DNA of 64,000 nt from Aquila chrysaetos chrysaetos (GCF_900496995.4 NC_044012.1:26735606-26799605), one strand, 5' to 3'; counted from the first letter of the stretch, positions 10,983 to 24,375 are shown. Program-made: numbers and translations. The notes: generated from the letters alone by a model not told the origin.

Positions 10983-12208
10983 ACTCGGTTGGGGGGCGGG
11001 AGGAGGAGACCTGGCCTGGGCGAGTGGCGGCGGGGCAGGACGGTGGTGGCCCGGCTAGGGGCCGGTTGGACGGTGGAGGGGAAGGGGGGGGGGCAGCTGC
11101 TGGGTGAGTTTGGGGGACCCTGGAGAGTCTGGCTGTGGGGCGGGACGGTGGGGGTCTGCGGCAGGGGGGCGTGATGGGGAGCACCCGGGGCAGCCTGCCG
11201 AAGCGTGGAGGGAGCCGGGGTGTGTGTGTGTGTGTGCTTCGGGTCGTGCTGGGAAAGCGGGGTGAGGGGGAGCGCGGGGAAGGTTTGGAGGAGGCGGTTT
11301 GGCTCAAGACCCGCTTGGTTGAGGAGGCGGGTGCTGTGGCGGTGAGGGGCCCAGGGGCAGGTGGGGAAGGGGATGGGGGTTCCCTGCGCCTCCGGGGCTG
11401 CGGGAAGCAAAGCTCCCTGGGGAAGAGAGGAGGACATGGCTGCGACCTGAAACCACGGTGCTGGGAAAGGCTTTTTGTCTGCCCAACTGCTGATCCGCTC
11501 AGTGACCTTGAGTGGGTCCTGTGCCAAACTTCACACACGTTTGTCACCTTTAGAGTGTGTCAGATTTTTTTGTCTGGCCCAAGGTAAGCGCCAATGGCTT
11601 TATCTATAAGGTAGGAGGGTGGTTTGCTGTGCCAGCTGCCTAGCTCTTGCACGCGGCCTTCTGTGTACAGGAGGGGGTGGCGAAGGCAACACGAGGCTGT
11701 GGGTGCGCTGGGAAGTGCTGGCCTTAGAGTGTCTCTGCCTCACCGTTTACAGAGAGACAGCTGCTCACAGAGGAACTGCAGATCTTCAGTGAGGCTGGTT
11801 TTATATCCACTTCCACCCTGGGGTAAATTTAAGGAGTGCAACAGTAAAGACTTTGAAAATGGAGCTGCCTACTTAGACCAGGTTCGGCGTAGCGTGGCAC
11901 GGATAAAAGGCTTCAAATTGGAGAGACTTGTAGTGGATTTGTTTGATCTCGTGCTTTCCCACTTGAGAGGATCTCCACAGGCAACCGCATATAGTGGTTG
12001 GGGCTTGGAAAGGCGGCCCCGCCGCCTGCTTCTGGATAGTTCCCAGGCTGTCATGCTAAGGCATTAGTATGCTGAGCAGGAGACATCCTTGGCCAGGGGT
12101 ACACAAAGGCCCTGTCTCTGTTTGCCAAAGAATCGTATTTAGGTACAGCTGCAGCAGAAACGGTTTGGAGAATGGATTGATGGGGCTGCATTAAAAAGAA
12201 GATAAATT

Positions 12209-12228
12209 GGGGGGGGGGGGGGGGGGGG
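12209..12228 (+). repeat. Run of 20 G
   Basis: Uninterrupted G run in AT-rich intron sequence of SLC25A44, unlike its surroundings. It may be a young mononucleotide expansion or an assembly artefact. Confidence 0.8.
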
Positions 12229-15200
12229 TGTCATACTAAGTTGTGGTCTGTGTTTAGAAGACTGAAACTGTATCCTGTAGGTCATACCACAAACTAGCGA
12301 GAGAGCAGGAACAGGTACAGTCTGCTTGGTAATCCTCTGCTTTAATTTCTAGGCAGAAATTCAAGAAATGCTTTTCTATTCATTGTGAGAAGCCACCATC
12401 TGTATAGATCTATTGAAGTGTAGTTTGAGTGTGGAAACTGTTCAAGTGTTGAAGTACAGAATGGCTCCGTGAGCGGGAGGGAAGCTGGTGTACTTGTATT
12501 TCATTTTGGAGGCCAGATTAGTTCTTTTGAGATTTAGCAATTACTTTTGTATCGATCTCCCCCAAATTACTTGAAAGATCATCAAAGAATTGCTGAAACT
12601 GGATGCAACAGGTTCACTGCTCTGAGTGAGGCCCTAGATTTAATTTCTGGAAGAATAAACGCTCTCAGCAAAACTCTCATCTTGGCAGAGCAAGAATTGT
12701 GGCTGTGGTGGTCAAATCAAAGCATGCCTGGTGATGCCAGGATGCCTTCCATCTTCACCTCCCCGCAGGAGGAACTTATGGCTTTGATTGCTTGTGGGCC
12801 CTGGGATTAAAGTGACATTGTCTTTCTAATTTAGATCCTGAATTAAAGTAGTTATTAGTAAGAGTCAAAAAAAAGTACAGTTATTTCCTCAAGGAGGTTA
12901 TGGCTAAAATTCTAAAAACAAAGCACTATAGCACGTAAAACTAAATAAAAGTCAAGGATACATTTTTTTATTATTATTTATTTGTTTTCCTTATGCAGCA
13001 ATGAGGATTTTTCTTAGTAGGTACACCTTATCTTTCACATGGGGAGCTCTGTTACATATGGTTCAGTTTTTGGGTGGCAGAGGAGTTTGGAGTATGGACT
13101 AAACCCTCAGGCTTCACCAGGAAATTGCATTGGCTAGACTTTTTTTTTTTTAATAAAATATTAAGCTAGTGGGGCTCCTAACAAGAACAAAATAATGTTT
13201 TTGTAGGTACTGTGTGCAGATAATTCCTGTGTAGGAAGCTTTTTGCTGTCTAATTATGCCTGTATTAGTGAACCAGTAATACTGTAATTATAATTAAAGC
13301 AACATGACTTTTGTTTAGACAAGCCATGGTGTTTGTTATGTGTTACCTGTCAAGTCAATTGACTGTAACAATGAAGTGTAGTTTTCTTTGTACTAGGTGA
13401 AATAGGGTTTCCCCCACCCTCCCTGTTGGACCTGGATGCCCTTGGGTATTTTTAACTTCACTGCCCATCAGCAGGAGCCGTGGCAGCCTGTAATGCTCTT
13501 CGCTGATGTTAAGCAAATATTTTGTCGGCAGATAGGCAATGAAATGGTCTGTTAATAGCATCCCCCTTACCTTCCCACTGTAATTTCATAATTGTGATTT
13601 CTTCTCCGTGCCAGAGGTAAATAATCGCCCATTGTTTTGTTATTGCATTTCTAAATCAAATGGCTCTTGACTGTTTGAGCTCTCTCTTCATGAAGCCTGC
13701 AATTTGGAGACATTTACGCTATGGCCTTTCTGCATTACACTGATAACGTAAAATGGCCCCCAAATTGGTGTATGGCGTTGACCACATCTCATGTTAAATT
13801 TGAGTTCTCACTCGGTCTAGATTCAAAGTGAATCTGTTTTCAGATCTCTGGTTTTGGCACACTTGTTCCAGTTTCTGCATTTGCAAGTGGAGCTACTTGG
13901 TATTGCTCTGCTCTCCAGCAGTTCCGCTTGTGCCTGTGCACAGACTTCAAATGCCCGTTTGCCAGAGCCTGGAATATAAGCTGTGATGCAGCTGCAGTCA
14001 AGCCCTTTCTAATAATTTAGCAGTCTATTATTCCTGAAGACTCGTAGGCTTTTTTTGATAAGGAAAGAAAGTCCTTGTGGTCAGTGAAATAATCAGTTTC
14101 ATGCTGGGTTGATTCTTTGAGATGCTCTTCTCTTTTTGCTTGTATATGCCTGGCCCTGCAAGGACGTTCACTTATTCCAAGCTTAGTTAATCATGCACCA
14201 AGTTAGAGCAAATTATGGCCAAAAGGGAGGTGGGTGGAACTACTGAGAGTCTTGTCCTGGGGAAGCAGTTGTTTGTGATTGCCGGGACATGACTGCCTGC
14301 AGGATGAGACACAGCGATAGTGCATCAGGGGCAGGAGCCAGGTTCAGGAAGGGTCTGCTGGTGGAGGCTGAACCAGGACCTCCCCTCCTTGTCCCTCAGT
14401 TCCTGGTGCTCTGAATGCTGCCGAAAGTGGAAGCATGGCAGGTTTGTGAGTGTTACCATACGAGAATGATGATGCAGTATTGGAAGTGAAGATGAACTTT
14501 GCTCGCTGAAAATCTCAGTTAGGTATTGGTCACCTGAGAGATCCTTGGGCTGTGATTTTTAACCCTTTCTTTTCAGGGTCTTGGTCATCAACGTGGAGAC
14601 TCTACGTGGCTGTTTGCATTTGCCTTGTTCTCCCATCGTTGCTCCTTTTTTCATGACCTTCTCTTCCCCCTTCCCTGGCATGCATCACCCTTCAGATTTA
14701 GGAAGGTCAAAATGGAAATGCCCAGAAAAATGTGTCTAATTTGTGCAGGGAATCTGGAAATGCAAATGGAGACCTCTCACTTCCTCCTTTGTACAGAGCC
14801 TGGAACTGAAAAGTGACATCCTGACATCTAGGAGCATCACAAACCTGGAATGACTGGGGAGAAGCTGCTTTGGTTGACAACCCATAAACCTGCATGTTCA
14901 TTAAAAGGTAGTGCTTGCTGTTGGAGCAGTGCTCTTCCTCTGTGGATCTCAAACTGCTTTGCAAAGTCTGGCAAGCTTTGCTTTGCAGCAGAGTAGTCTG
15001 GAACTGTAGTGAGAACTGCCATGTATGCAGACTGCTGTTAGAGTTTAACAAATAGCTACGGTGACATCAGAAGGTGCTGCCATCAACCACGTGATACGGC
15101 CCTGCTTCCTGAGGTTACAGTCCCACCGCTCTGCCAGCAGAACAGTTTGTGCAAGGGCTCTCTGTGTACTTCCGGAAAATCAGCAAAGTTAGGTGACGTA

Positions 15201-15257
15201 GGCTGCTTTAGCTAACTTAGGTACTTCGTCATCTACTGAAAGTGTGTCTCATTTCAG

Positions 15258-15371
15258 ATGCCAACACTTCCAGTCTAGTCAGTCAAGATATGAGGGCTGA
15301 GCCTGGATCTGCTCTGTACTTTTGAGGTAGATCTGGGGCATACCACCTCTCCTACCCCACTCCAAGGAGTC
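15258..15371 (+). other. SLC25A44 5' leader with two short upstream frames
   Basis: Between the strong acceptor at 15256-15257 and the start codon lie two upstream ATGs. One opens the exon at once (15258-15278, MPTLPV then stop). The other, at 15290-15325, has 11 codons before a stop. Both end before the main ATG, which has a better context (GTCATGG, G at -3). If the leader exon is right, they could dampen translation. Confidence 0.55.
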
Positions 15372-18300
15372 ATGGAAGACAAACGCAACATCCCCATCAT
15401 TGAGTGGGAGCACCTGGACAAAAGGAAATTCTACGTGTTTGGGATTTGCATGACTATGATGATCCGGGTGAGCGTTTACCCTTTCACACTCATCCGGACA
15501 CGGTTGCAGGTTCAGAAGGGCAAGAGCCTATACAGTGGGACTTTCGATGCTTTTGTGAAAATCCTGCGGACAGAAGGGACAGCTGGGCTCTACCGTGGCT
15601 TTTTGGTCAACACTTTCACCCTGATATCTGGACAGTGCTATGTGACAACATATGAGCTCACTCGAAAGTATGTGTCACGGTACAACAACAACAATGCTGT
15701 GAAGTCTCTGGTGGCAGGTGGCTCAGCCTCCCTGGTGGCCCAGAGCATCACAGTGCCCATCGATGTGATCTCCCAGCATCTCATGATGCAGAGGAGGGGG
15801 GAAAGCATGGGCAGGTTTAAGGTGCGGAACCAAGATGGCAAGCGGATGTTGGTCTTTGGCCAAACCAAGGACATCATTGTACAGATTTTCAAGGCTGATG
15901 GCTTTAGAGGCTTCTACAGGGGTTATGTGGCCTCGCTGCTCACCTATATTCCCAACAGTGCAGTCTGGTGGCCCTTCTACCACTTCTATGCCGGTAAGTG
16001 AAAGGAGACTTTGAATGTGTCTTATCCCAGCAGACCTAGAAGCCCCTAAAATCGACTCTGAAACTGTGGACCCAGTGTGATTTGCTTTCTCTCTTTGAGA
16101 AAAAGAGAGAGGGAGCAGAACCTGTCTTGAAACAAACAGCTGTATCCAATTTAAACGAATTCTGCAGATGTTGGGTGGAAGTTTAACAGAGCAGCAGTCT
16201 TTCAAATGCAGAGTTAAAGAATAGGGGTCTGAGTGCTAGAGGACTTAAAACTAGATGGCTCTAGGCAAGAGGGACTTGATGCATCTACTTTAACTTTCTC
16301 TTCCGCTAATCCCAAATAATGCTTACTTTCTGCCTGGAAGTGGTGAAGGCTGTTGTCTGGCATTGGGCAGAGTTCTGAAGCCACCGTGTAAGTATAGTTC
16401 ATCCTTCAGTTCACATGGACTCAGGAGTCTTGTATATGGCGAAAAGACTTCTAGAGCCACAAATCTCATAGCAAAACCAAACAACAGGCGGAGACAAAGG
16501 CCAAATCTTCCGTGGTTTTGTGTCTTAAGATCATGCTTCAGTTTCTGTAGCTTTAAAACTGGCACCAAGCCTTGTGATATAAAACTACACTTAACAGTAT
16601 GTTCTCTCTCCCTAGCTCAGCTCTGGTAATCCTCAGGGTGTTCCCAAATACTAAAGATGCTGGCCTGCTCAGATTTACTTTTTTCCCCCTGATAATCCTT
16701 TAGATTTCTATCACGCAGCTTTGCATGTGGTTTTTAGACTAATACTTACCTAATAGTAATCTGCCTAAAAGTGATGATAATGAGAGGCTTGGATTTCACT
16801 GTACTAGGCTTAAAGTATATCTCAGAAATCACCTGCTTTTAAAAATACAGGTGTCTTGAATGTCTAGTTTGCTTTTCAGAGTGGGCACATTCTGGTAAGA
16901 ACTGGGAGCGCTGGTTACGCATCAGTGCTGCATTTAAATGGCAACAGCAGCTTGGGATGTTGGTCCAGTCTGAACTTTTTGGGAGTGCTTTCTTCACTCT
17001 CTATGTCAACAACTTTTAATACCAGGATCCACTGTATTAATTGTAAGACTTTCATGCCAAAACAGTTCAAAAGTGGACCTCTAAGAACGAGTAAGTTGAT
17101 ATGGACAGAATGGAGCTTGCCTCTTTCAGATATTTGCTCTCTTACCTAGTCTTCTGCAGTGGAAATCAAAATGATGCTAAAATTAAGCCCCAGCTGTCAA
17201 TACATCTCTACTTTGGCTGCCTTTTCTCGTCCTCTGTCCCTGGATAGTGTGCTGGTCTCGGCTGGCAGCAGCAGGGGTCGTTGAACCTTCCTGGGGGCTC
17301 AAAGTACACTTCTGGCAGTGATTCAGATCAGTGTTCTGGGTTGTGAACAGAGCAGCTTACTTCTTTTTTGCCAGATAGACACAACCACCACATCATCTGA
17401 AGAAACTGGGACTTTTGGACTGTCTTCCGTACAACTTTAACCAATAAAAGTGGGAGATTCAAATCCTGTTTGCCAGGTAGCAGGAGCAGAATGAGGAAAT
17501 CCCTGGGATGAGCAGTACATAGTGCTTATCTCCTTAGAGATCCCACAGCGGGATGCCATACAGGTATCGCTTGAACAGTGTGCTCGGTGGTAGTGACAGC
17601 TTTCTGGATCTGTGCGAACCTCTACAGACAGCTTCTGAAAGTCTGGCGTAAAGTTTTCCCCTGTGCCTTTTAAAGGGGGGTGAATGTCTCCATGTTCTGT
17701 TTTGGGGACATAGAAGCTTATTCCGCCCTGTTTGCCCAGCAAGTCTGAGAGCCTGTGTTTGAGCTGATCAGACGCTGTATGATGGAGCACTGAGCTGCTG
17801 GGGTGTTTACGGGCTTGCTCCCTGTGCTCTGCTAACTTCCTGGTTGATGTAGAAAGCACCACTTAGACATGCTGTGGGAGGAGGTGACAGGTTGTAAATC
17901 AGGGATTCTGCCCACTGCAAATCAGCCTAAATTAGCAGGTGGAGTTAAGGAACTGATAAGCAGCCACTCATCTGAAACTTTACTCTCTCTCTTCTGTTCC
18001 CAGAACAACTTTCTAGCTTGACTCCTAAAGACTGTCCCCATCTCCTCCTGCAAGCTATATCAGGGCCACTTGCAGCTGCAACAGCTTCCACTCTCACCAA
18101 CCCCATGGATGTCATCAGGGCTCGGGTTCAGGTAAGAGCTCAGCCTGCTTGGCATGTCTGTCTGCAACAACTGCATGATGCAGGGGTGGGGTTCAGTCTC
18201 AGCTCTTTGATCTCTGTGGCTTCAGGTAAACTGCTCCCCTTCTCTCTGTGTTCGTAGGTTGTTTTGTCCTAGATATCATGCTGCTTAATTTGCACTCGGC

Positions 18301-18882
18301 ATTAATAGGAGGCAGCTCAGGTAGCAAGGCTGGCTTTGCCTACTTGGACTGCTCAAATGAGGTTCCCCAGCAGATGTGGCATCCTTCAGAAAAGGAGAGG
18401 TGCTTCTAGCAGTGTCAGTTTTAGTGAGACTCGAGCTGTCGTGTTGGTCCAGCCCCTTCTAGATGGGGGCAGATAGGAGGAAGGAGGAGACAGGTCTAAG
18501 AATCCCACTTACTGCTGCCTCTGTAGGACTTCTTTCTTCCCCCCTGCCCCACTCAGGGAGTTCTGGAGACGAGAGCAAGGTTATTGGACTGGTTGATCTG
18601 TAGTCTCTAGAGTCGTCAGTTGGAGCAGAACCCCAGAGCAGCTCGGCATGAAGTCTGGCAGCTCTTTGAATATTCGTTCTGACTTTGCAGGTGGAAGGCA
18701 AGAGCTCCATCATCCTCACCTTCAGACAGCTTATGGCAGAGGAAGGTCCCTGGGGCCTGACTAAAGGCCTCTCTGCCCGCATCATCTCAGCCACTCCTTC
18801 CACCATCGTCATCGTGGTGGGGTATGAAACTCTGAAGAAGTTGAGCCTCCGCCCGGAGCTGATGGATTCAAGACACTGGTAG
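15372..18882 (+). CDS. SLC25A44: SLC25A44, mitochondrial branched-chain amino acid carrier
   Basis: Inner mitochondrial membrane carrier of the SLC25 family, known to import branched-chain amino acids. Coding exons are 15372-15993, 18004-18131 and 18691-18882, all GT-AG and in phase, giving 313 residues (human 314). It begins MEDKRNIPIIEWEHLDKRKF and ends PELMDSRHW, both nearly identical to human. Three carrier repeats are visible. The signature starts are PFTLIR (Pro37; the usual acidic residue is Thr), PIDVIS (Pro129; the usual basic residue is Ser) and PMDVIR (third repeat, canonical). These departures also occur in the mammalian protein, so they are family features. Exon 1 carries two repeats and the short second exon the third signature. 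The CpG-island promoter fits broad expression. Confidence 0.97.
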
Positions 18883-21565
18883 AGGCAGCTAGTGGAAGAG
18901 AAACCTTCCTTTGAACCCTCCGAACTTGGACCGTCACGGTTGAAAGCTCAGGAGTAGAGGAGAGACAGCTGCCATCTCCTTTGTCTCTAGCTGGTTTCAT
19001 AGTACAAGGCAGAAGCAAGAGCAACTGCAATTCACCTCTTTAGATTTGATTGTAATACAATGCTCTGCTGCTGTTTCTGCTTAAAACCATCAAAATGTGA
19101 CCTTTGGCAATGTGCTGTTTGCCTGTGACAGTTCATTCAAGAGCAGCCAGGTGTGTGAATGCATCCTGGCAAGTTCTTAATTCTCTTTTTTTAAATTAAA
19201 GACTTACTGGCTGAAGCAAAAAGCCAGTTTATTCTTTAAATTATTTTAATCTTTGCCAAACTTCCGAGGAGGGGAGCCTAACAGGCTGCAGCAGAGCCCT
19301 CTGGTGGGTTGGGTGCTGATTGCAGTTGTACTGTGGGAAGCTGGAAGAACAGAATAGACAAGTAAATTTCTCCAATCGCCCACATGTATTTCTAGAAGAT
19401 GTGAGACGAGAGTAATCTGGAACCACTTAAGACCTTATTTACTGCATTTTGAGTAGTTCTGTACATACCTTTTTTGTATATTCTTGGAAAATGTTTCCTA
19501 TCTCTCATCCTTCAAACAGCAAGTTGGCTGATAGGCAAGTTAGGAGTTGAGTTGGCTGTTTGTATTTAGCCGATGGCAATTTTGACACCTAACCTATGTT
19601 TTAAATCTGTTGTTATTTAATTCTCTTTTTTTAGGGCAGCTTATTCTGATTTCTGGGGGACTGAGTGGTTCTGTGGCCTTGTTCAATGTGAGTGTCAATA
19701 CTGCATGTTCAGGGTGGCTGCTGCCACTTCCCACCTTTAGTTAGTTTAAGCACAAACAGATGCAGAGTTTGGAAGTGTCAGATTGCTGTGCTGCCAGCCA
19801 CCGAGACAAGAACTGAACGTGATGTGAGTTACAACTGGATGTGAGGTGGGGAAGAAAAAAAAGCTCCTACTGGCTTTTGATCCAGTTCAAACCTGATTGG
19901 CATGTTCATATTGAATAAGAAGTAATGGTTCACTAATACTTTGTAAGTTTAAATCCTGCTTATCCTGTTTGGGAAGGGCAAGGACGGTTCTTTACACACT
20001 CTTGCTGGATCAAAATCTTAAGCTATGGTCTGTGTTTTTTACCAGATGCAAACTTACAATCGAGTGATGAAGCAAGAGCCTGCTCTTTGGGGAGGAGGAA
20101 TGAAGGGATTGTTTGGCTTCACTCTGCTGGTTTCAGTATTTGAGATTTGCCTCTCATGATGCCAGCCCACACATGGTGCTCATCCCAGTTAGTTGTATGT
20201 CTGAGAGGTGAGAGATACGCCTCCAAATAACAGATGTATCACCGCCTCTGCTCATCTCGCTGCCATAACGAAGAGTTCTTGGTTGTAGCGTTGATCCTGC
20301 TGAACTGTGGCTGCTGCCAGGCTCTTAGCTGTCTTTTCACGTGGGCCTTGCTAAGTGTGGCTCTTGCCTTCATCCTGACATCTGCAGTTCAGCCCGTGCA
20401 GAGACTGGACGTGCCACAGTTTCTGCTGGAGGTAGAACAAGTGCAGACAGATGCTGCTGAAGCTGGGAGAGAGACTTTTATGTTTAAGGGCAGAACTTGG
20501 TTATAAGATACAGTACTCTTTAATGGGGTTGAAGATGAGTCATCAAAGGCCTTTTAATCCCACCTTTGTTTTCTGCAGCGTTAAATAAGGTGATCTATAC
20601 CCAAGCCACTGACAGAGCTGTTCAAGCAGCGTGTTCTGCAAGCTGCTCTGCCATTACATTTTTGTTGTTTAAAAGACCATGCCAGTTGGCTCTTTCTGTA
20701 ATAGCGGATTCTGCTCTAAAAAGTGGAACAGCAGCATCACGAGATTGCAAGGAAGTATCCTGCACGTACGGTAGCCCTGTTCTCACACAAAGGCGGTAGT
20801 AATACAGATATTAAACAATAATAATCGGCCTCTGCTGTTTACCAGCAGGGTAAGTCTCAGTGTGTGTCACAGACGCGGGAGACAGCACGACTGTAGGGAG
20901 ACACTCTCAAGCTTAATATTCCTCTCTTAACCAGCAAAGTTCTTGACAACTAATAAACTTCAGAGACCTTCCATTTGATGCCTGAGTTTAAAAGCGCGTT
21001 AGTCTCAGTGAATGCGCTTGCCAGGGGAGCCTGCCAGTTTCTGTCGTTTCACAACGATGCTTTCTTGGTTTTAATGCTTTGCCTTCTGAGTAGCACTAGG
21101 AGGGACCTGACCAGCAGAGATTGCCTGAAAAAAAAATGACAGTGACTGCACACAAAGCTGAAAAAGCCAGGAAAAAACAGGCTAAGGCACATGTAGCACC
21201 TGAAACCATGGATTAGTTGCAAGCCCAGATCCTCCTTTACAAACTGAGGTTAGTTCTGGTTAGCTCTTACCAGCAGTGGCTTGACAAGGGAAAAATTGCT
21301 TTTCCCTCTCTTTCTGTGCTAAACTTGGATTATTCTTCCCCCTTCAAATTCTTCAGGCTCGATTGTTTTATTTTGTTAAATGATCGAGAATATTAGTCTG
21401 TGAGGGGACTCGGGTGGGGGTTTCCACGGGGATCTCAAGAGAGGGACGGCTTATTGTATTTACCGCTCTGCTTCAGGGGCTACCTTGCTGTTTCGAAGCA
21501 TTTCAGCCCCTTGTGGGTTTTTTTTTTTTATTACTTTTTTTTTTTTAAGGCTCAAGCCCTCCTGC
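18883..21565 (+). other. SLC25A44 3' UTR and intergenic DNA
   Basis: The first plausible poly(A) signal is ATTAAA at 19195-19200, about 310 bp after the stop. Later candidates are ATTAAA near 20810 and AATAAA at 20952-20957, and a longer UTR of 2 kb would match what is known for the human gene. I see no coding exon. The sequence is unique-looking and moderately AT-rich until the PMF1 CpG island. Confidence 0.5.
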
Positions 21566-21569
21566 CCAG

Positions 21570-21807
21570 TCCCGGGGGTGAGCTGTCTTCCGCAGGGCTC
21601 GAGGCCCCGCCCCACGGCCCTCGAGGCCCCGCCCCCAGCCTCCCTAAGGGCGCCTCCTCGCGCTTCGCGTTGCCGAGGGGGTGGAGCGCTCCCCTCCCCG
21701 CATGCGCAGTCAGCGTGGGCGGGCCCCGCATAACCACCAATGGTAGCGGCGCCGCGCGGTGGCGGCAGCCAATGGGCGGCGGTGGCGCGGCCGTTGGGCG
21801 GCTGGAC
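21570..21807 (+). promoter_or_regulatory. CpG-island promoter of PMF1
   Basis: CpG-dense sequence starts abruptly after a T-rich stretch (21519-21546). It holds an NRF1-type GCATGCGCA at 21700-21708 and two CCAAT boxes (21737-21741 and 21769-21773). There is no TATA box. Transcription probably starts within about 50-100 bp of the ATG at 21808. Confidence 0.7.
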
Positions 21808-24169
21808 ATGGCGGCGGAGCGAGGCGGCCCTGTAGAGGCTGCGGCGGGCGGCGAGGACGGCCCATCCGTCCAGGCGACGCCGGGCCGCGCCGAGGTCTTC
21901 GCCACCGTGGTGGACACCTTCCTAGAGAAGCTGGTGGCAGCCGGGAGGTGAGGTGGGAATGAGAGCCGCTCTGTGAGAGCCGGGGCCTGGCCGAGCTCTG
22001 CCGAGGGGAGGCCCCGGGCCCGGGCACTGACCCCCCCCCCCCCCTCACTGCCCCTCCGGTTTTGCAGCTACCAGAAGTTTGCAAACTGCTACCGCTGCTT
22101 CTACAAACTACAGCCCGAGGTGACCAGGAGCATTTACGATCAGTTTATATCCCAGCTGCAGACGTCCGTCAAGGTGAAAGGGGAAGCAAACCCTTAGGGG
22201 CAGGGGCTGGGGGATGCGCCTGCCTTCGGAGGGGCTTCAGGCCCAGGTGTGGAAGTGCTGAACATGTTGCTCTTAAGGGTAGCAAATACATTTCTTGAAT
22301 GGCAAAACCAGAAAGTTAAGACTGCTCCCCAGAGATTCTTCCAGACCTCTTTGTCTTCTCCAGAAAGAGCTGTGGAATCATAGAATCATTTAGGTTGGAA
22401 AAGACCCTTAAGATCGTGGAGTCCAACTGTAAACCTAACACTGCCAGCTCCACTGCTAAACCATGTCCCCAAGCGCCACATCTACATTCTTTTAAATACC
22501 TGCAGGGACGGTGACTCAATACATGGTGATTTCCAGGATGTAGCCATTGTCCAGGGAAAAGCGAGGGCTCACAAGCGGAATGATGCCTGTGTCAGTTCAG
22601 TTTGGGTCCTGCTGAGTCCCTGTGGTGTACTTCCTTCACAGGATGAGATCCAGGAGGTAAAGAATGAAGGGAACCTGGAGCTGCTCTTTAATTCACTCGA
22701 TAAGATGGTGGAGGAGGCAAAGAACCAGGAAGAGCCTGCGTGGTATGGATGGTCTGGGGAGCACATATGTGTGGAGGCATATTCCTTCAAGGGCGAAAGT
22801 CAGCTCCTGTGTGATGTTAGGGTTGTGTCAATGTGCCCTGTAGGCCTTGTGCTGCAGGGGAGTTTTTTAAACCTCATATATCTTAACAGCAATGTCGTTG
22901 CATCTAAATCTTCCGAAAACAAGTTTTATCTGTGCTTCTCTAGGTGATGTATCTATGCTTCCTCAGCACAAGGAGGAGGTTAGTGCTGCTGAGACCAGGG
23001 GGAGGTAAACTCGATCCTGAATAACTCAAAAGACTGATGGCATGTTTTAGCCACAGCTACTGTTCTAATAGCAGAGCTCACATCAACACTTCTTGTGGGG
23101 ATGTCTTGCTCAGGGACTCGGCAGGCACTGGAAGTTTTACACGCTGCCTTTTCTTCACCCTAAAGACAGGCTGGGTCTTTTTAATCAAAAGCATCATCAC
23201 GATTTCTTGTTTCTGTGTTTGGGGATATTAATTACACCCTGCCTGCCTCCAGGCCTCAGCTAATGGCAGAGTTTTGGGAAGGACTCCTCCTGTTCTTTCA
23301 CATACAGCATTAGGGGGCTACGCAATGGGGTGCCTGTTAGACACGCACGTTCTAGCTGTCCTCAAGCATCCAGTGCCAGAGGAAAATTGCTGGAGTTGGT
23401 GAGCCGATACGTTACGGCAGCAACTCAGCTTCCAACTGAGGTGCGTGAGACTAATTGCTATGCGAGACAGTTGCTCTCTGGTTGTTTCACATCCCAGTTT
23501 GTTCCCAGGCGTCCCAGTGGGATCCCAGAAGAGGACATTCGCAGTGCTATGGTGCCGTACCTCCTTAAGCACAGGTCGTACTTGCGGAAAATCCTAAAGG
23601 AGAAGGAGGAAGAGAACAGGAAGGTAGCAGAGTCTGTGCTTGCAGGGAGGAATAGGATTGGAGAGCTGCAGCAGCTGATACAAGCTCGCAAACATGCCTG
23701 GCAGGTAAAAATAAAAAAGAAACAAATAAAACCCCCTTCTCTTTCTTTGCAGCATCAGCCTGAAAGAAACACTATCCTGTGTTTTGACACAGGGTATCCT
23801 ATTTGACTAGCAAATGTCTGCACTATATTTAAGCCCTCGACTTATCAAAGGCCTCACCAAGAGCCAAATACTGCCAAAATTGGCCTGGGAGGCCTGGGCA
23901 TTTTCGCTGGAGATCTTGGATGTTTTTTCCTGTGCCCTGGGTGGGGGTTTCTGTGGGTGAGCCTGTGAGATTAGTGGGTTGTATTCCGTATGTGGTGGGG
24001 ACGTCAGTGTGTATGACGCTGTGTTTCTACCAATCAGCTTGCTTTGTGTCCTGAGCGCTGGCATCTGCGGAAAAAAGCACTTTGCTGAGTTCCATGGTGG
24101 TTGTTTTCCTTCCAGGCAATTAGTAAAGAGCAACGAGAACTCATCATGACATTCAAGGAGCCCCAGTGA
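21808..24169 (+). CDS. PMF1: PMF1, kinetochore MIS12-complex subunit (Nnf1 homologue)
   Basis: Subunit of the MIS12 complex, which joins centromeric chromatin to the NDC80 microtubule binder; first named polyamine-modulated factor 1. Coding exons: 21808-21947, 22068-22173, 22642-22742, 23509-23704 and 24116-24169, all GT-AG and in phase, giving 198 residues (human 205). Conserved blocks are VVDTFLEKLVAAGSYQKF, CYRCFYKLQPEVT, EGNLELLFNSLDKMVEE, EPAWRPSGIPEEDI and the C-terminal KEQRELIMTFKEPQ. Exon 4 encodes a charged coiled coil (LRKILKEKEEENRKVAESVL). The N-terminal 25 or so residues are Ala/Gly-rich and not conserved. The start at 21808 has G at -3 and G at +4. An in-frame ATG at 21772 has a poor context and would add 12 residues. 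Confidence 0.95.
22374..22520 (-). mobile_element. CR1 LINE 3' fragment in PMF1 intron 2
   Basis: On the plus strand it begins ATCATAGAATCATTTAGG and continues GGTTGGAAAAGACCC and GTCCAACTGT, the reverse complement of a CR1 3' end. About 150 bp remain, a typical 5'-truncated copy. It lies antisense to PMF1 and resembles the fragment at 42492-42590. Confidence 0.9.
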
Positions 24170-24369
24170 GGACACGGGGAGTTTCTGCACGTTTCGTGGG
24201 GGGAGTTTATCCTCATATTGGAAGCGTGGACAATGCGGTGGGAAGCGGGACTCTGTATGTGGTGTATACAAACCACGCAAACTCACATTCTTCTTGTCAG
24301 GCCAGAAGAAACTTGCAGTGGGACTGAAAAGCTGCTGGACTTGCACAATTAGGTCAAAGTTTGTGAAGA

Positions 24370-24375
24370 AATAAA
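24370..24375 (+). terminator. Poly(A) signal AATAAA, PMF1
   Basis: Canonical hexamer 200 bp after the PMF1 stop. A second AATAAA at 25555-25560 could serve a longer form. In human, some transcripts read through from PMF1 into BGLAP, and the same order and strand are kept here. Confidence 0.65.

Larger units (their letters stand above)
10921..15257 (+). other. SLC25A44 intron 1
   Basis: Inferred from a donor after 10920 to the acceptor tgtctcatttcag ending at 15257. The GC-rich start holds a 17-G run (10966-10982) and CpG-rich GGGG repeats to about 11450. From about 11600 the sequence becomes AT-rich, ordinary intron, with a 20-G run at 12209-12228. I see no coding exon and no recognisable transposon. 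Confidence 0.55.

Noticed and set aside
21400-21807. Extended PMF1 N-terminus from the open frame upstream
   Set aside because: The frame runs through the promoter, its ATGs have poor context, and the human protein gives no sign of such an extension.
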